From Arbacia lixula (taxonomy: Eukaryota > Echinodermata > Echinoidea > Arbacioida > Arbaciidae), in the NCBI GenBank assembly GCA_963669155.1, contig OZ022596.1, positions 11,585,724 to 11,649,723 on the forward strand: a stretch of 64,000 bases of DNA, written 5' to 3'. Both the position numbers and the translations under genes were made by a program. This document shows, one piece after another, positions 13,401-28,400 of this stretch (position 1 is the first letter of the stretch; every line of letters begins with the position of its first letter). Under the pieces are notes generated by a model. That model had not been told where the DNA came from and made no database searches. It was given only the letters and a program-made list of their open reading frames with translations.

Positions 13401-16400
13401 AAAATAAAATAAGGTTCGTTATTCCGAAGTTTTGTTTGTCCGCAACCATAAAAAGGTTTGTGTTGTTCCAAAGGATAGTTATTCTGAAGGTTCGGAGTAG
13501 CGAACCTTATTTCATTTTCGGATTAACGAACCTTTAGGGAAAACGAGCCCTATTTTATTTTCTGATTAAAGAAGCTTCGGTATAAGGAACCTCTGGAATA
13601 ACGCCACAAATGCTCGGATTAACGAACCCTTTCTCGTTTCCGGACTAACGCGCATCGAGGTATAGGCAATTTACGTGTTTCGTAATTACAAACCTTCAGA
13701 ATAACGAACCTTAGGGATAACAAATCTTCGGAATATCGAACTGTAGCCGTTTTTACGTGCCGGCTTTTGGTTTATACAGCTGGTCGTATGGCCGTGTGCG
13801 CAATGTTGTGTGCCTCAACATCCGGAAGCTGGGTGAGTCATCACAGTGTAGTTGGCTTTAAAGAATCAATGCAAATAGTTTGGAGAGGGAAGCGCTCCAA
13901 TTTTCCTCTTATCTAGTTTGCAACACTGGTAAATGTTTTTTTTATATCTATAAAAGCACAAGAACGGTCAAGTGCAATGTTTTCATTAGTAACATTATTA
14001 TTATCTAGTTGTGTACCGGTATGTACTTATCATCTTTTTATTGATTGTACATTAATTACATAATTTTATTGCGATGGTTTACAGATCACTCCAATTCAAT
14101 TAAATTTGATTCCTCTTGATTTCTAGCATGAACTTCGAGCAATTGGAAAGGGGATCCAGATCTATTAATGCTTTCTCAATCATTTATTTTGTCACAATGA
14201 AAGGAGTATTTCCACAATAACTGATTATTTATCTGTTTTTTGCAGATGTGGACGAATGCAGAGACCCGAGCTTGAACAACTGTCACGAACAGGCCTCATG
14301 TAATAACACAGTGGGCTCTTTCGACTGTACGTGTAATGAAGGATGGACCGGGGATGGTGTCGCCTGTAGTGACGTAGACGAGTGCGCAGCTAGCCCCGCC
14401 CCCTGTGACCCCGATGCGACGTGTTCAAACAACAACGGCAGCTTCACGTGTGTGTGTAACAACGGATTTGCTGGCAATGGCTTCTCCTGTTCAGGTAACA
14501 ATGATGTACTCTATAAACCTGCCCTAGCAACCACGTGTTTATAAAGCCAACCTGTCTATAAAGACAACCTGTCTTTTTCTTATGTATGTATTCCAAATGG
14601 ACAATTAAATTCTACAATAACAACAAGTACTTATGCAATAAATCATTTTTAAATTCCCTTGTAGAAAAGTTTTAAAAGAAATACAATTCCGGGTTCCCAG
14701 CCCATCAGAAAATTACGGGAAATATATTTTACTTTTTTTCAAATCAGGCAAACGTTAGGGAATTTTATGAAAATGCCACAAATCAGGGAAAAGTCTGGAA
14801 ATTTTGATTGGCCCAAAATTGAAAGAAGTCTGTCTGACACTGTTTTATTTTGTTGCATATCGAAACAACAGCCATTGGAGGACTGGCTATGGTGTTGTTT
14901 TTTCTGCAGACTCTTTGAATCATATACTGCAATGAATTCAGTGCAAAAACACAGAAAACATGTGAAACTGAAACTGAATTGGCATAATTATCATGGAATC
15001 GTGAGACTTCATCAGGAAAAAAGGAGGTAATTTTGTTTTCTTTGACATGCCGGAAACCTTTGCAAAAAGGAGGGAATTTCGTTTTCTTTGACATGCTGGA
15101 AACCTTTGCAATTATTTGTCCGATTATTTTTTCCCCAGACATTGATGAATGCCAGCTCCAGATCGATGACTGCAATCAAGTGTGCACGAATACGGTACCA
15201 GGCTACTATTGCAGCTGCTCTAATGGCTTTGATCTCCAGCCTGATAACACATCGTGCATCGGTAATGTACAGTGTGTCCCAGAAAAAAGGAAACCCGTTT
15301 TTCGAGGTCGATAGCATAATCATAAAATATCATATTATTATAAAAATAACAGCAATATTAAGAGTAAAGTATCTTCTTTCGTTTGGTACCAAATTCACGA
15401 TGAATTGTTCACGCATGACTGATTTCAAGCAATTACAAGTGCTCGATGTCAGAAACGTTTTGTGCAGAATAATGAATGTTGTTTGCACTACGTCGATGCT
15501 TCCCTACAAATTTTGACCAATTGTCCTGTGTAAATTGATTTTGACAATTATTTTTTAAGCACCTGTTGCTCCTCAATGCATGACTCTTTTCTATCATGTG
15601 AGGTGTCAAATGAAAGAAGAAACACCGTGCTTTCTAATGATGTGTATAATATTCCATGACTTTTTTCAGTCATCTAGAGAAATAACACAGAATCTCGGTT
15701 TCCTTTTTTCTGGGACACTAATCATGATTATGAGGGACCTTGTTGAATCTTGAAGCTCCCTAGGTGAACCCGCAAGGGCTAAAAGTACCCCCTTCAAGCT
15801 CACCAAAGGAACCAATAGATTCCACCAAGTCCCTGAAAAACATAGTTTAGATCCTTTATTGATATATATATTTTTTGCTGATTGTTTGGAGAAAAAAATG
15901 TGTCTCATCATGGACCCTGTAGTTGCATGTGTCCATTCTCCAACCTTTGAAATATTGAATACGTTGGCGCCATTCGTTTATTTTCGTTGTTTTATATATA
16001 TTTACAATCTCTGTATCGAATTAACGTGATCTTAATGCGATGAGATGTGGTTCACTCGTAGTCATTTAAATCATTTTGATTTGTCTTGATTGAAATTTTT
16101 AGCAATTGACGGATCCAGCTGCCCGAATGACACCAATCCTTGTGGAGATTTCACAACCTGTATCATATTGAGTGGGAATGCTACGTGCCAATGCAACGAG
16201 ACTGGTTATGAGTTTGCAAACTCGTCCAACACATCATGTACAGGTATGGACTCCACTTCTCATTCATGGATAGTTGTTATGCCTCAAAATAAACCGATAT
16301 TGCTAATATATATTTAAGGGGAACTAGTCAAACCATGTGGTTTATTCTTTTAGAATGTTTTACACACTTATGGTTTGAACAAGGGAGAAAAGGCATGAGA

Positions 16401-19400
16401 AGAGAAGAGATTGGTTATCATTTTATTTTAAAACACTTACATCAGACTGTTTTAGCTATATGTTATGGCATTCAAACCGAAGGTAAATGTGAAGACTTGG
16501 AAACAGAAGGAGAGGGTGCTTAAAGGAGTTGTGAGCTAGTCACACAGTAGTAAAATAACAAAATAATGAAAAGGAGACGAAAAGTGTGCTGAGAATATAG
16601 TAAGTTTTACAGACAAAAAAAGGTTTATTTCAATATCAGAGAGAGTATCAGTCCCAATGTGTCGGGCAGGGGGCTCTGTCCGTCATCTCGAGAAACTATA
16701 TTGTGTATGGCGTGCAAATAATACAACACGTACAGGCAGAGTTACCCTTTTTTGTTCATTGTTTGAACAAAATATGTTATTTAATTTTTTCCAGATATCA
16801 CCGAGTGTAATAAGCTAAACCTTTGTGACATGACCTGTTCTATAGATTGTTACTGAAAAATATTATGTATGACATGCAAACTTAATAAAAATATCGTGTA
16901 CAGGCATAAATCAATCTCACCCCTTTACATCCTTTACATCCTTACCATCCTTTAACTTAACATCCTTTACATCAACAGGCAACCTGCTTTAGCAACCAAA
17001 ACCACCTGTCTATGCAGATCTTATTGCTTGTTCCTCTTGAACAATATTTATCATTGAAACTCGCAACAAAATACATGAAAGCTACCTGCTGACAAAGACC
17101 ACGTTAATTGACTTCAATGAGAGGGCTTTGTGTACATGTTTGACTACAAAAGAAAGGAACCACCTGTTCATAAAGACCTCATGTATACTGCCCTACTATG
17201 AAAAAAGGAAGCAACTAAAAAAAGAGACTTTTCTTGTAAATTAGCAAAATGTGTCTGTCACTTGCATTGGCATGAGTGCAACACTATATCATATTAGTTT
17301 GAATATATCGCAGCAAGATGAACATTTCTCGTCCAGATTTTGCCTGTATGAAGGGAATGCTGGGTACAATCTAACAATACCAATAACCCAGATTTGAGTG
17401 ATTTGCCACTTGCTTCCTTTTGTCAGAGTAGGGCAGTATTGCCTTCCAGGAGAAGTCTTTCTGTCGAGGTTTGACTGTAACAGCAAAGCACAAACTGCTT
17501 GTCTTTTCAGATATCAACGAGTGTAACGGGGAAAACCTATGTGAGATGACCTGCCTGAACACCCCAGGCGGTTATGCTTGTGATTGTGAAGCCGGATACT
17601 CGCTGGACTCAAACCAGAGGAACTGTTCCGGTATGAAGCTAATCAAGTTTCAATTTATGTTTTATCTAAATGGAAAGTCCATCCTGGAATCATATTGGTT
17701 CTTATAGTAGCAGACTAATGAGAGCAACATATAAGTGAAGGTTGACGAAAATCTTTTAAAGGATAAGAGTGTTTTAACTTCTTTCATGTCTTAATTTTGA
17801 AACGCCATGTGAGCTGCTCTCCTGTGTATTGTGAACTGTGTAATTCCAAAAATTGCTCTTTTGCTGTTTTTTTATGAAGGCATTTTTTGTTTTATAGTGG
17901 TATGTGTGTAGCAACATGTGTGTAATGACAAATAAATTGCAAGGATAAATGGTTTAAATATCCTAAAGGAGATTTCTATAAAAAGAATACACAACTTAAA
18001 GCAGAAGAGCTCGCAAGTGCCATCACATGTTAAAGAATTTGACAATTCACAACTCTGTTATCCTCAAAAAAGATTCTTTACATCTTCTCTGATTTGTTTC
18101 TTTCATGTCCCTGCTTTTATTGAAGCCAACTACAGGGTGGACTTTCCCTTTAAATTTTGCCATAAATTAGGCAACTTCCCACGATAAAAAGGAGCTGGCT
18201 CAGCGTTCATTCGACATGGCCAAATTGTTTGTAATTTTTCCTGAAAACGTTCGTCTAGCTACGACTGTGAGGAAATCATACTTGATATCGTAAGCGTATG
18301 ATCGATACAAAGTTTTGTGATGTCTGTAAGAGGACTACCTTATGTTACCTTTTTTGCATTTTGTCTTACGCACATAACAAGCAAAAAGTTAAGCGTTCAT
18401 AATAATGATGATAATAATAAAAGTAATAATGATAATTGCATTTATAAGGCGCTTTATACTCAGTTTCTAAGTGTGCTCACCTAGTTGTCATGTCGTAGAA
18501 GTTATTCATTATCATGATATGAGAACAAGAGTTTGCAGAAGAGGTTAAGAATTTGAAATGAATTTGTCTTTTATTCACGTAGATATAAATGAGTGTGATG
18601 CATCGCCATGTGCGGCGAATGCCAAATGTACCAATGTAGAGGGAAGCTACTCGTGTTCCTGCCTAAGTGGCTACTTTGGAGTCGGATCTGTTGTTTGTCT
18701 GGGTAAGTATTGTTGTGAAATGCTCAGATGTTTTGAGGGATTACGTTTCAAGTTCTGTAGTGCTGCTAAACTTCTGAGCAAAGGACGACTTGTAGAATGG
18801 ATGGCGTATTACAGATTGAACTAATTTTATTTCTTACTTCGATCTTACACTTGATGGTATCGATGTGATGACATGATGGAGTATGTACATGCATAGTGTA
18901 TGCGCGCTGTTTTATTGTTCATGGCAATTTACATACATACATGTATTAATATATTGTTACTATTGTACTTATTTTACTTAATGTTTTTTGCAATGTAAAG
19001 GGCCCTACTCATAAATAGATTTGTTTCTCAGGGGTCCTCGTCTTAATTGTTTGTATGCACATATTATAATGATTGACATAGATGAACTTGGTTGCTTTCA
19101 GACTTTAATGAATGTTCGAACGCGCCGTGCGGAACTGACGCCGAATGCCTTAACATGGAGGGTTCGTTCACATGTCGATGCATGGATGGATACCAGGGGG
19201 ACCCTTTCACAGTCTGTAGTAACATTGACGAATGTGCAGATCCTGCCTTGAATACCTGTCACAGTATGGCGAGTTGTGAGAACACGCCAGGCTCATATGT
19301 GTGTTTATGCAACATCGGCTTTGTCGGGGATGGTGAAGCAATCTGTACAGGTAAGCAATACCGTCAGTGAGAGAATAAATCTCACATAATAAAACCTGTT

Positions 19401-22400
19401 GAGCTCCTCCAGTAGTTAAGCAAAAAGTGCTCTCAACTGCATCATGATTGTCGTCAAAGAATGTTTACACTATAGCAAAATCCAAATCCAAATTCCTTAT
19501 TTTACTAATTTCAAAGTTTATATTTTGTTTTTATTATTTCAGCTAGAATTGTGGAGGCAAGCTTAAAATCAAAACGTATTTGCAAAGAAATTGTTTAATT
19601 TGAAGAATTTGTGATTTTTGTTTCATTTTCTTGTTTGTTGTTTCTCGACAGTTCATGTCAATTTTTGTAAATATTTTATTCTAATCTTTCTTCCCGCCAT
19701 GCAATGCAATATTAATGCTATCTATTATTTTGTGCAAATATTGATTTTGTAAATATTTTATTCTTATCTTTCTTACCGCCATGCAATACGATATTAATGC
19801 TATCTACATGTATTACTTTGTACAAAATATTTATCAATAATGCCATATACTAGTATTCATGTGTTTTTTGCTCTCAGATTTATTCAATAAATGTTCCTTA
19901 TGAAAGAAAAACCTATCGTTATGATCAATCATGCCATATACTAGTATTCATATGTTTTTGCTCCAAGATTTATTGGATAAATTTTCCCTTTGAATTAAAT
20001 TCATATCCTTATGATTTTCATGTGAACAGATATCAATGAATGCGAGGACGTTCTGGCGACGTGTGGATCAAACAGTAACTGCACGAACTTCGAGGGATCA
20101 TACGTGTGCGAGTGCTATTCCGGATTCCTGAGGAACCAAAGCGCGGGAACATGTATAGGTGGGTAACAAGAGTTACGTAATAGGGTAGCCCTAATGCAGG
20201 TCAAAAAGGTTGTTTTTCACATAAACACGGGAAAATGGAAGAAAGCACTGTATTAGAGCTTCCCTCCATGTATTACAACTGAAAGCTGACTCGGAGCGAA
20301 AGTATATCGAGTAGGATCAGGATGGGATTCCGTATCATGAATTCATGAATTTGCTGAATAAATTATGTGCTGCCTCATGTATTCTATTTCACATAATTTG
20401 TCATTTTGCATTTGACCTTAGAATGTAGAATGTGTTCATTGCAATTTAAATTTGCGATCATGTTTCGTTATGTATTCATATCTGATATTTAATGGTACTT
20501 TAGGATTTTGTATTTGACATTGCAATATGTGTTTTGTGCTGCTAGACATTGTGTGGAACCTTGAATTTTGTTTGTTTTTTTAAATTGAGATTATGTTAGA
20601 AGTTGTTATCCCCTCCTGTTACACGTATTGCACTTTTCAAGCTTTTATATCAAAATTCCAAATTAGAGGCGTCTAATTTCGGGAAGCACTCGTTATTCCC
20701 GAAGGTTTGTTCTTTGCTCCAGACTAACGAGCATCGAGGTATAGGTAATTTGCGTGTTTCGGAATGACGAACCTTTGGAATAAGGAACTTTCGGAATATC
20801 GAACTGTAACCCTAATTTTATGCATGTCATTATACTTAATCCTATGCGTGCCAGACACACCAACGCTGTATGGGATTTGGAGCATTAATGGTGACAACAT
20901 CCACATGCGTGGCACATGAAGTATTAACATTTTGTATTTTACTTTCAAATGTATTCCTTGGCCTCCAGACGTTGATGAATGTGGTACAGTCGGCGATACA
21001 TGTCCGGCAACGATATCAACTTGCGTCAACACTCAAGGAGACTTCAGTTGTAATTGCTCTGATGGATACATCAACGACTCTCCGAAAACTTGCATAGGTT
21101 AGTTTTAGTTTACGATGCAGTTTAGTGTAGTTTTAGTTTTAGTTTAGTTTTTCGTTCATTTACAGGATGGAGCACGCTATCCTTACCACTACTGGGTGTA
21201 TGCCTAAAATTTCTTTGTAAATTGAAATTACCCCAGAAAGCCCTTTCACTAAAATCTAGCCAGTTTAGTTTTTTTTCTCATATTACAAAACATACAGAAC
21301 AGTGCAACTTTACACTCGATATTTATTGTTCATTGTAAATTGAAATATAGATATAAATGTAAATGTTAATTTGAATATAACTTGAATGTTCGATATAGGA
21401 CAACATGAAGTTGACAGTGAAATAGGGGGTGTATTGCATAGATTTTTTTTTTGAATGAGAAAGAAACACGTTTTTTAAATTGATGTATGTTTTTATTATA
21501 GAACAAATATGAAAGAAAATAACCTAATACTGCGCACATTTATTTAGGAATCTCGCCCAACAAGCCTAGTTTTACTGATTTCCTTTCTTTTTCATATGAA
21601 AGAATTCAACCAAGCCATTCAATCGGATTGAATTTGGTCAATGCCTTCGTATCTAAGACCTGAAACACTTTTGGTTAACTATTATTGTATTCATTTGCAT
21701 TGTTATCATTACAATTTTGATTGTTTGTTATCATTGCATTATTTGTGTATTGAGTGGAAAGATCATTTCAATTCAATAAACAGATGTTGACGAATGTGCC
21801 AGTGGGAACACACACAATTGTAACTCAAGCCAAGGACGTATTTGTGTGAACACAGTCGGTGGTTTCAGCTGTTTATGTATGGACATGACCACAGAGATAA
21901 ATGGCATATGCGAAGGTAAGTTCTTTTTTTTTAATGGTGTAGAGGGTCTTTCACATCACAGTCCAGAGACTAAATTAACTGGGATGTTGCAATTAGCGCC
22001 CTGTGGCCATATTCATGATACATTCATAGGCAATATTCATGAAACCTTACTAGCTTGTGATCATTCTGTAGGTGCATTGATGAATAAAACATCTTTCAAA
22101 ACATTTGCATAGAGTCCATTGCAACTCCTTTGTGATATAGGGCCTGGTGTAGCTTAGATGTCAACAAGATTTGAGATTGAAGTTCGTTCCTAAAAATGCA
22201 TGTAGCTGAATGTGCTGTAGCAGCTAACAAGGCTATATATATTCAGGTCTCATCAACTCCCTGGGGAGTATTCCTTGCCCGCTACACGATATCAGCGCTA
22301 GGTCGAGATCATTCACATAATTGTCCACCTCCTACCAGGTACCCATTCATACTGTTCGGCCGAGAGCAGCAATGTAGATAAATAATCTTGCTGAAGGACA

Positions 22401-25400
22401 CAAGTGTCATGGGTGGGATTGAACCTGGGACCTTGAGATCTTCATTCACAGTTCATAACCACCACACCACGACACCTTCACTAAGTTCTTTGAACCATCT
22501 ACGAATCTCAAAGCTTGTTGACGTCTAAGCTACACCTTGCCCTGTATCACAAAGAAGTTGCAATGGACTCTACACAAATGTTTTGAAAGATGTTTCATTC
22601 ATCGATGCACCTACAAATGATCGCATTTGTACATACTTCCACAATTGGAAATGCCTAACATATTCCAAATTAAGGTACAGTGACTTTTGTGCAATACATT
22701 TTTGGTTGATAATACGATCTATATCGATCGTTTATTAAGCCATGCTTATATTAATATCATATGCCCTATTTGACTGATTAGTCATGTGTACTTTAAAGTG
22801 TAGTCTTTTGTTAATTTGCATAACACGTTACCGTACTGTATATATATTTAAACATATTCACAAGATATTTGCACGATGCATCTATTTTTAATTGTATGAG
22901 CTAATCATCGTATCTGCCGTGATTCTATTGTTGATATACAATGGGATGCAAAGTTTTATGTTTGTTTGCTTTAGATTGCATATCAGTGATAGTTTTTGAT
23001 ATTAGAAGAGTTATAATAAATAATAACCTGCAAACTCATCACATCTTCTTTTACGGTTCTTCCTTCGCAGATGCTGTCAATTTCATTATCAGTGTGAATT
23101 TTGACTACATCCGAGGGAAAAATGTCGAGCTAGACGCTGCTATCATTGACTTAGAGGCCGACCAATTGGAACTTGCTGCTGATGTAAGGCATTCAAGGGA
23201 AAGTCCACCCTCATATTAAGCTGGTTTTGATTAGAGCGGAAACATGAAAGAAGCCTAATAGATAAACAAGATATACAAGATATTTTATTCAGTTCAAAAT
23301 CATGGAAATTTGCTTTCCACCAGCATAATAAAATGATAATGCAATACGTATATATGAAATACTATAGTGATGGTTTGATGAAAATTCGTCAAAGGAAAAG
23401 AAAATGCTCTTCAAATATTGCATATTCATTTTTTTTGAAAAATTTGATTTTTCTCTAGAGGATATGCATCATTTCCTGCGCATTTGATACATCATAAGAA
23501 AAATTTATTTACACACATGCCTCTGTGATAAAAAAAAAACATTCCTTCATAAAAAAAAGCAATTTATGAAATTATACAGCACACAACATATGGGAGACCA
23601 TTTCGCACTTGACGTCACGAAATTAAGATTATAAAAGATTGTAACTAATCCTTTGAGGTATTTTGTCAAACCTTCACCGATATGTTTATTTCATATTTCT
23701 GCTTTTATCTAAACCAACTTAACTTCACGGTGGACTATCCCTCTAATAATTTTGTATGCCATATAAATATTGCTGTATGAGAATTGCAGGAATTACTTGC
23801 GTCATAAAGTCACATGTGACACCCAAAGAGTTGTTTGTTAAGCAAATAATCAAGTTTGGTGAAGGTGATGGGACGAATTATCACTTCCGAGGCGATCTGG
23901 ATGTAGCTATCTTTCCAAAGCGTAGCTAAGGAAAGATAGCATATACATTCAGATCGCCGAGGAAGTGATAGTTCATCTCATTGCCTGAAACCAAAACTTG
24001 ATTATTTGTTTTGTGGTGTGTATGTGTGTTTGGTATGTGTGTGTGTGTGTGGGGGGGGGGGGTACATGCATGCAACTGTATGTGCAAAGTATAATTAGAG
24101 ATGTACTTTGTTATTTTATTTGTAATATTGTACTTGATTTTCGACTGTCCATATATACAAATTAGTCCATGTTACTTTGCAACTTTGTTCAGTTTAAAAG
24201 GAAAAAATAAAGACATTTAAAAAAAAAACTAGGACAGCCCCATAGTTAAAGCACTAGAAAAGAGCGCTATCCTTACCATGAACATCTTGAATATCAGACC
24301 TAATGCTACCCTGTGACATCATCATCATCATCATCATCATTGTCGTCAACGTTTAAAGTCCGTTTTTCCCACTTTGTGGGGTTAGACCGTTCATTTCCTT
24401 GATGGCTCTCCTCCATCCATACTGTCCTGTCATTTAGGTCAATGTGGGAAAAAATGTTTAACACTTTTCTGTCTGCTTTGATTGTTTCCTCCCATGTCCT
24501 GCAAGGTTTCCCACGTGTGTTCCCCCCCCAAAACTGTGAAATTCAGTGTTTTCTGGAGCCAGTGGGTCTATTCTCTCCTCGCCACATGGCCATACCATCT
24601 CAGCCTGCTCTTTCTCATCACCTGTCGTATTCTTACCAGGCCCATTGTGTGCTTGGGTGCATTGTTGGTGTGAAATACACACACTGCATTGAAAGAATTA
24701 CATGGCATTGAAAGAATTACTCACCATTATATTCCTTGATAAACTCCTATAGGTTCTCAGCTACCTGCAGAGTGCGTCAGCATCAAGCGATATCCTTGCA
24801 GTGACGGTGTATAACCACACCGGCTATGGAACATATGTAGAGACGGTATTCAGAGTTGATATCAAAACCTCCTCGTCGTTGAATATGACGTCACTCAACA
24901 GGCTTTTTGTGAACAACCTCCCGAAAAGCAGGCTCGTTGGCGCCGACAACAGAGTGCTTGAGGAAGGTTAGTGCTTGGTGACCCACCGGTGTAAAATATG
25001 GCCTCAGTCCCCAACAGATGTTGGGTAATGTTTAATTTTAATATTTAATAATGCTTGATAATGCTTAATATTAATCTTTAATATAAACATAGCTTTGATC
25101 TTCCGTGCTAATGCATTCATGTCATGTTTGTGTGATGATTATCCTCTTACTGGTATATGCCTCCGCCACAAAGTGGCCGGAGGCATTATGTTTTCGGGTT
25201 GTCCGTCCGTCCGTCCCGAATCTGTTTAGGCAATATCTTGAGAACCGCTAACCAGATTTGCTTCAAACTTGGTACATGTGTGTATTGCATGAAACCAATG
25301 AAGTGTGTAAAATAGGGGTCAATTCTGATTGAGAACAAATGTCAAAGGTCAATGAACTTTGTGAAAAATTGCCCAAAATTGACCTTTTTCACAATAAAGC

Positions 25401-28400
25401 CAAATCCAAGGATCCAATTCTCATGAAACATGGTACAAAGATGGATTACTACTTGGGATTAAACTGGTGACATTTTTTATTAAATTCCTAAAAGTTCAGA
25501 GGTCAAAGGTCAATGAACTTTTCCAAAATCGGCTAAAAAATGCCCCAAGCTTTATATTTTCCCAATAAATCCAAATCCAAGGATGCAATTCTCATGAAAC
25601 ATATTACAAAAATAAATCACTACTTGGGAATAGACAGGTGACAATTGTGATAAAATTCCTGGAAGTTCAGAGGTCAAAGGTCAATGAACTTCGCCAAAAT
25701 TGGTCAAAAACTGCCCCAAACTTCATATTTTTTTCTTGTTATTGTGAATACAACCTTTAATATGCGTGTTTTATATCAGTACAGAGGAATGAAGTTGAAC
25801 TTATAGAAATATCATCCTACCAACATTTAGACAATCATAAAACATAATCATTTTCAATTTTACTTTTGTCACAAAGCGATTTATTCTTTATCTAATTATT
25901 TGGAAAGAACAACTCGTATTGATCAAATATATTTCTCAATAAGTTTGTTGTTGCCCTTCATATGAAAAAAATGCCACAATTTTGGCAGAATATGAAACGA
26001 GATTCATACAAATATGCATCGAGTAATTTGCCTATTTCCTTTTCGCAATTAAAATGGAAATACCTCTTATGTTATAGGGAAACTAAAATGAAGCATAAAT
26101 GAAATATATATGAATTGTTCAACAGATGTGGACGAATGTGTGATATTCAGTGACGTCTGTGCCAACGGGAATTGCACGAACACATTTGGTAGTTTCTTCT
26201 GCACCTGTTTTGAGGGTTACCAAGGCACCGGCAGCGACCTTTGCACTGGTAAGTACTCAATTACGTCAAATATGGTTCTGTTATGCCTGCTAAAGTGTGA
26301 ATGACTTATCAACAGCGCACTTTGTAAGGTAGAGGTTAAATGGTTAGGTGTACTGTTCCGCTTCCATTTTTGTGGGTGACTTAGGAGATTTGTGCTATGT
26401 GGCACTTTATAATGCTGTGAAGCGTCTCGGCTCAGAAAATTACAGTGCAAATCAGTAGTGATGACATGTATGGCAAATTACTAACCAAGCATTTACCGTT
26501 TGTGTCCCAGATATTAAGCCACTTTTTGTGTATCTATCTATCTATCTATCTAAGTACCATATCCGGAGACGTAGGCGATCATTGAGTGCCACAAATCTCT
26601 GTTTCTAGCTGTTTGAATCAGCTCCACCTCCCGCTGACCCGCACCTCTCTCTGTAATCCATGCATTCAGCCTGGTCATCCAATTCATTTGTTTCCTTCCT
26701 CTACCCCTCTTTCCCTCTATCTTTCCTGTCAGTGACAAATTTTCAAGACCGTCCTTTCTATGTCCTACAAAACTCATCTGCCTAGTTCTTATCTAATACT
26801 TTTGAAGACTCATGTGAATACTCATGAATACTTAATGTGTAATACTCATGAGACACACAAAGAGTTAAATGATTGATAATACCATTCCCTTATCTTATTT
26901 GTGTGTGTGTAGATATCAATGAATGTCTCGGCTCAAACAACTGCAGTGATATTTGCAGTAACATCGACGGAGGATACACATGCTCATGTCCTACTGGATA
27001 CGTGCTAGGTGCTGACAACTTCACATGCGACGGTGAGAAAAGTTTTATTTTGTTTTCAATTCAATTGCAATACAATGTAAGTCGCTAATCCGAATCAGAA
27101 CATAATTGGCAGCACAAAGGTAAATTGTCCATGTGTGAAACGATTGAAAGTCACATTATTCTATTTACATAGCTCCATAGACCGTTCCATTTTTCGTGAC
27201 GCGGCTATGTTGCTCTGGAAATTACATCGTTAAGAACGCAAGACGTGGAAATATTAAATCATAATTGATAAACAAATCATATAAGATTAAATTAAATTAT
27301 GTTCAATCAGTTTTTTTTAATCAGTACTATCGTTCGCACTGAATGTGTAACGTAAAGATGAACATTATATAACATTTGCTTAATTCAGGAACTATTTGGA
27401 AAAATATATATATTTCCAGCTCTTCATAACACTCACAGAAGTGTGTGAGCAAATTTGTTTTTGACATCACTCAGTATTTGATATGGTAACTAAAATTGCT
27501 TTCTTATGAGATGGATGTGCCCTTCAGAGACGAGCTTTTTTTTTTACGTCAGAGGACATATACCGACAGCATTGAATATAGCAGCTTGAAAAGTATATAG
27601 GTGTACTTGAAATAAATGCTACTTACAGATATAGGTGTCATCTAGATAGGCTTAGGCATAATTATACGATAAATTATCATTCTATACTTTATATTTTTAA
27701 ATGTGTAATTATGCAAACTATTATGCGTTTTTGGAGTTTGTCCATGATATGTAACTCTATAACAGACTGTATGTTACTCAGGTTTTGGCTAAACTTTAGC
27801 TTTTTTTTAACAAAAAAAATATACATTTGAATCAATTAATATAACAATATATTATATTACTTATTCCAAACTAAAACAGATATCAATGAGTGTGAAACAA
27901 GTGTTGGTGACTGTACCAACGGAAACTGTACAAACTCACCTGGTAGTTTCTACTGCACGTGTGACGATGGTTTCGCAGGATCAGGAACAAGTACATGTAC
28001 AGGTACGTATTGTGGAGTAATGTACATGCTCTATAGTAAGCAACTTTGGGTTTCAGGTAATGAGACGAACTTATCACTTCCTCGGCGATCTGAATGTATA
28101 CACTATCTTTCCTCAGCTGGGCTTCGGAAAGATAGCTACATCCAGATCGCCTCGGAAGTGATAGTTCGTCCCATCACCCTCACCAATGTTGATTTTTTGC
28201 TTTATATTCCACATCTGAAACCAACTTTCTATGCTAAAAATGACATTTTGACGTACAAAAGTAATGTTTATTTCTCTACCTAACCCCGAGCCGCTGCCAT
28301 GGGAAACCTTCGTATGGGACGCACCTTAGGACGCGCGTTATGACACATCGGGAGGAACTACTGTCAGTTGATAGTCCAAGTGTAAAGCACTTTTATGTCG

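Noticed and set aside
13109..13471. 120-residue minus-strand frame
   Set aside because: Overlaps a calcium-binding EGF exon on the + strand and the TTCGGAATAACGAA repeat; no domain.
26526..26553. TATC tandem repeat as a CRISPR-like or regulatory repeat
   Set aside because: It is the simple tail of the LINE fragment; there are no spacers.
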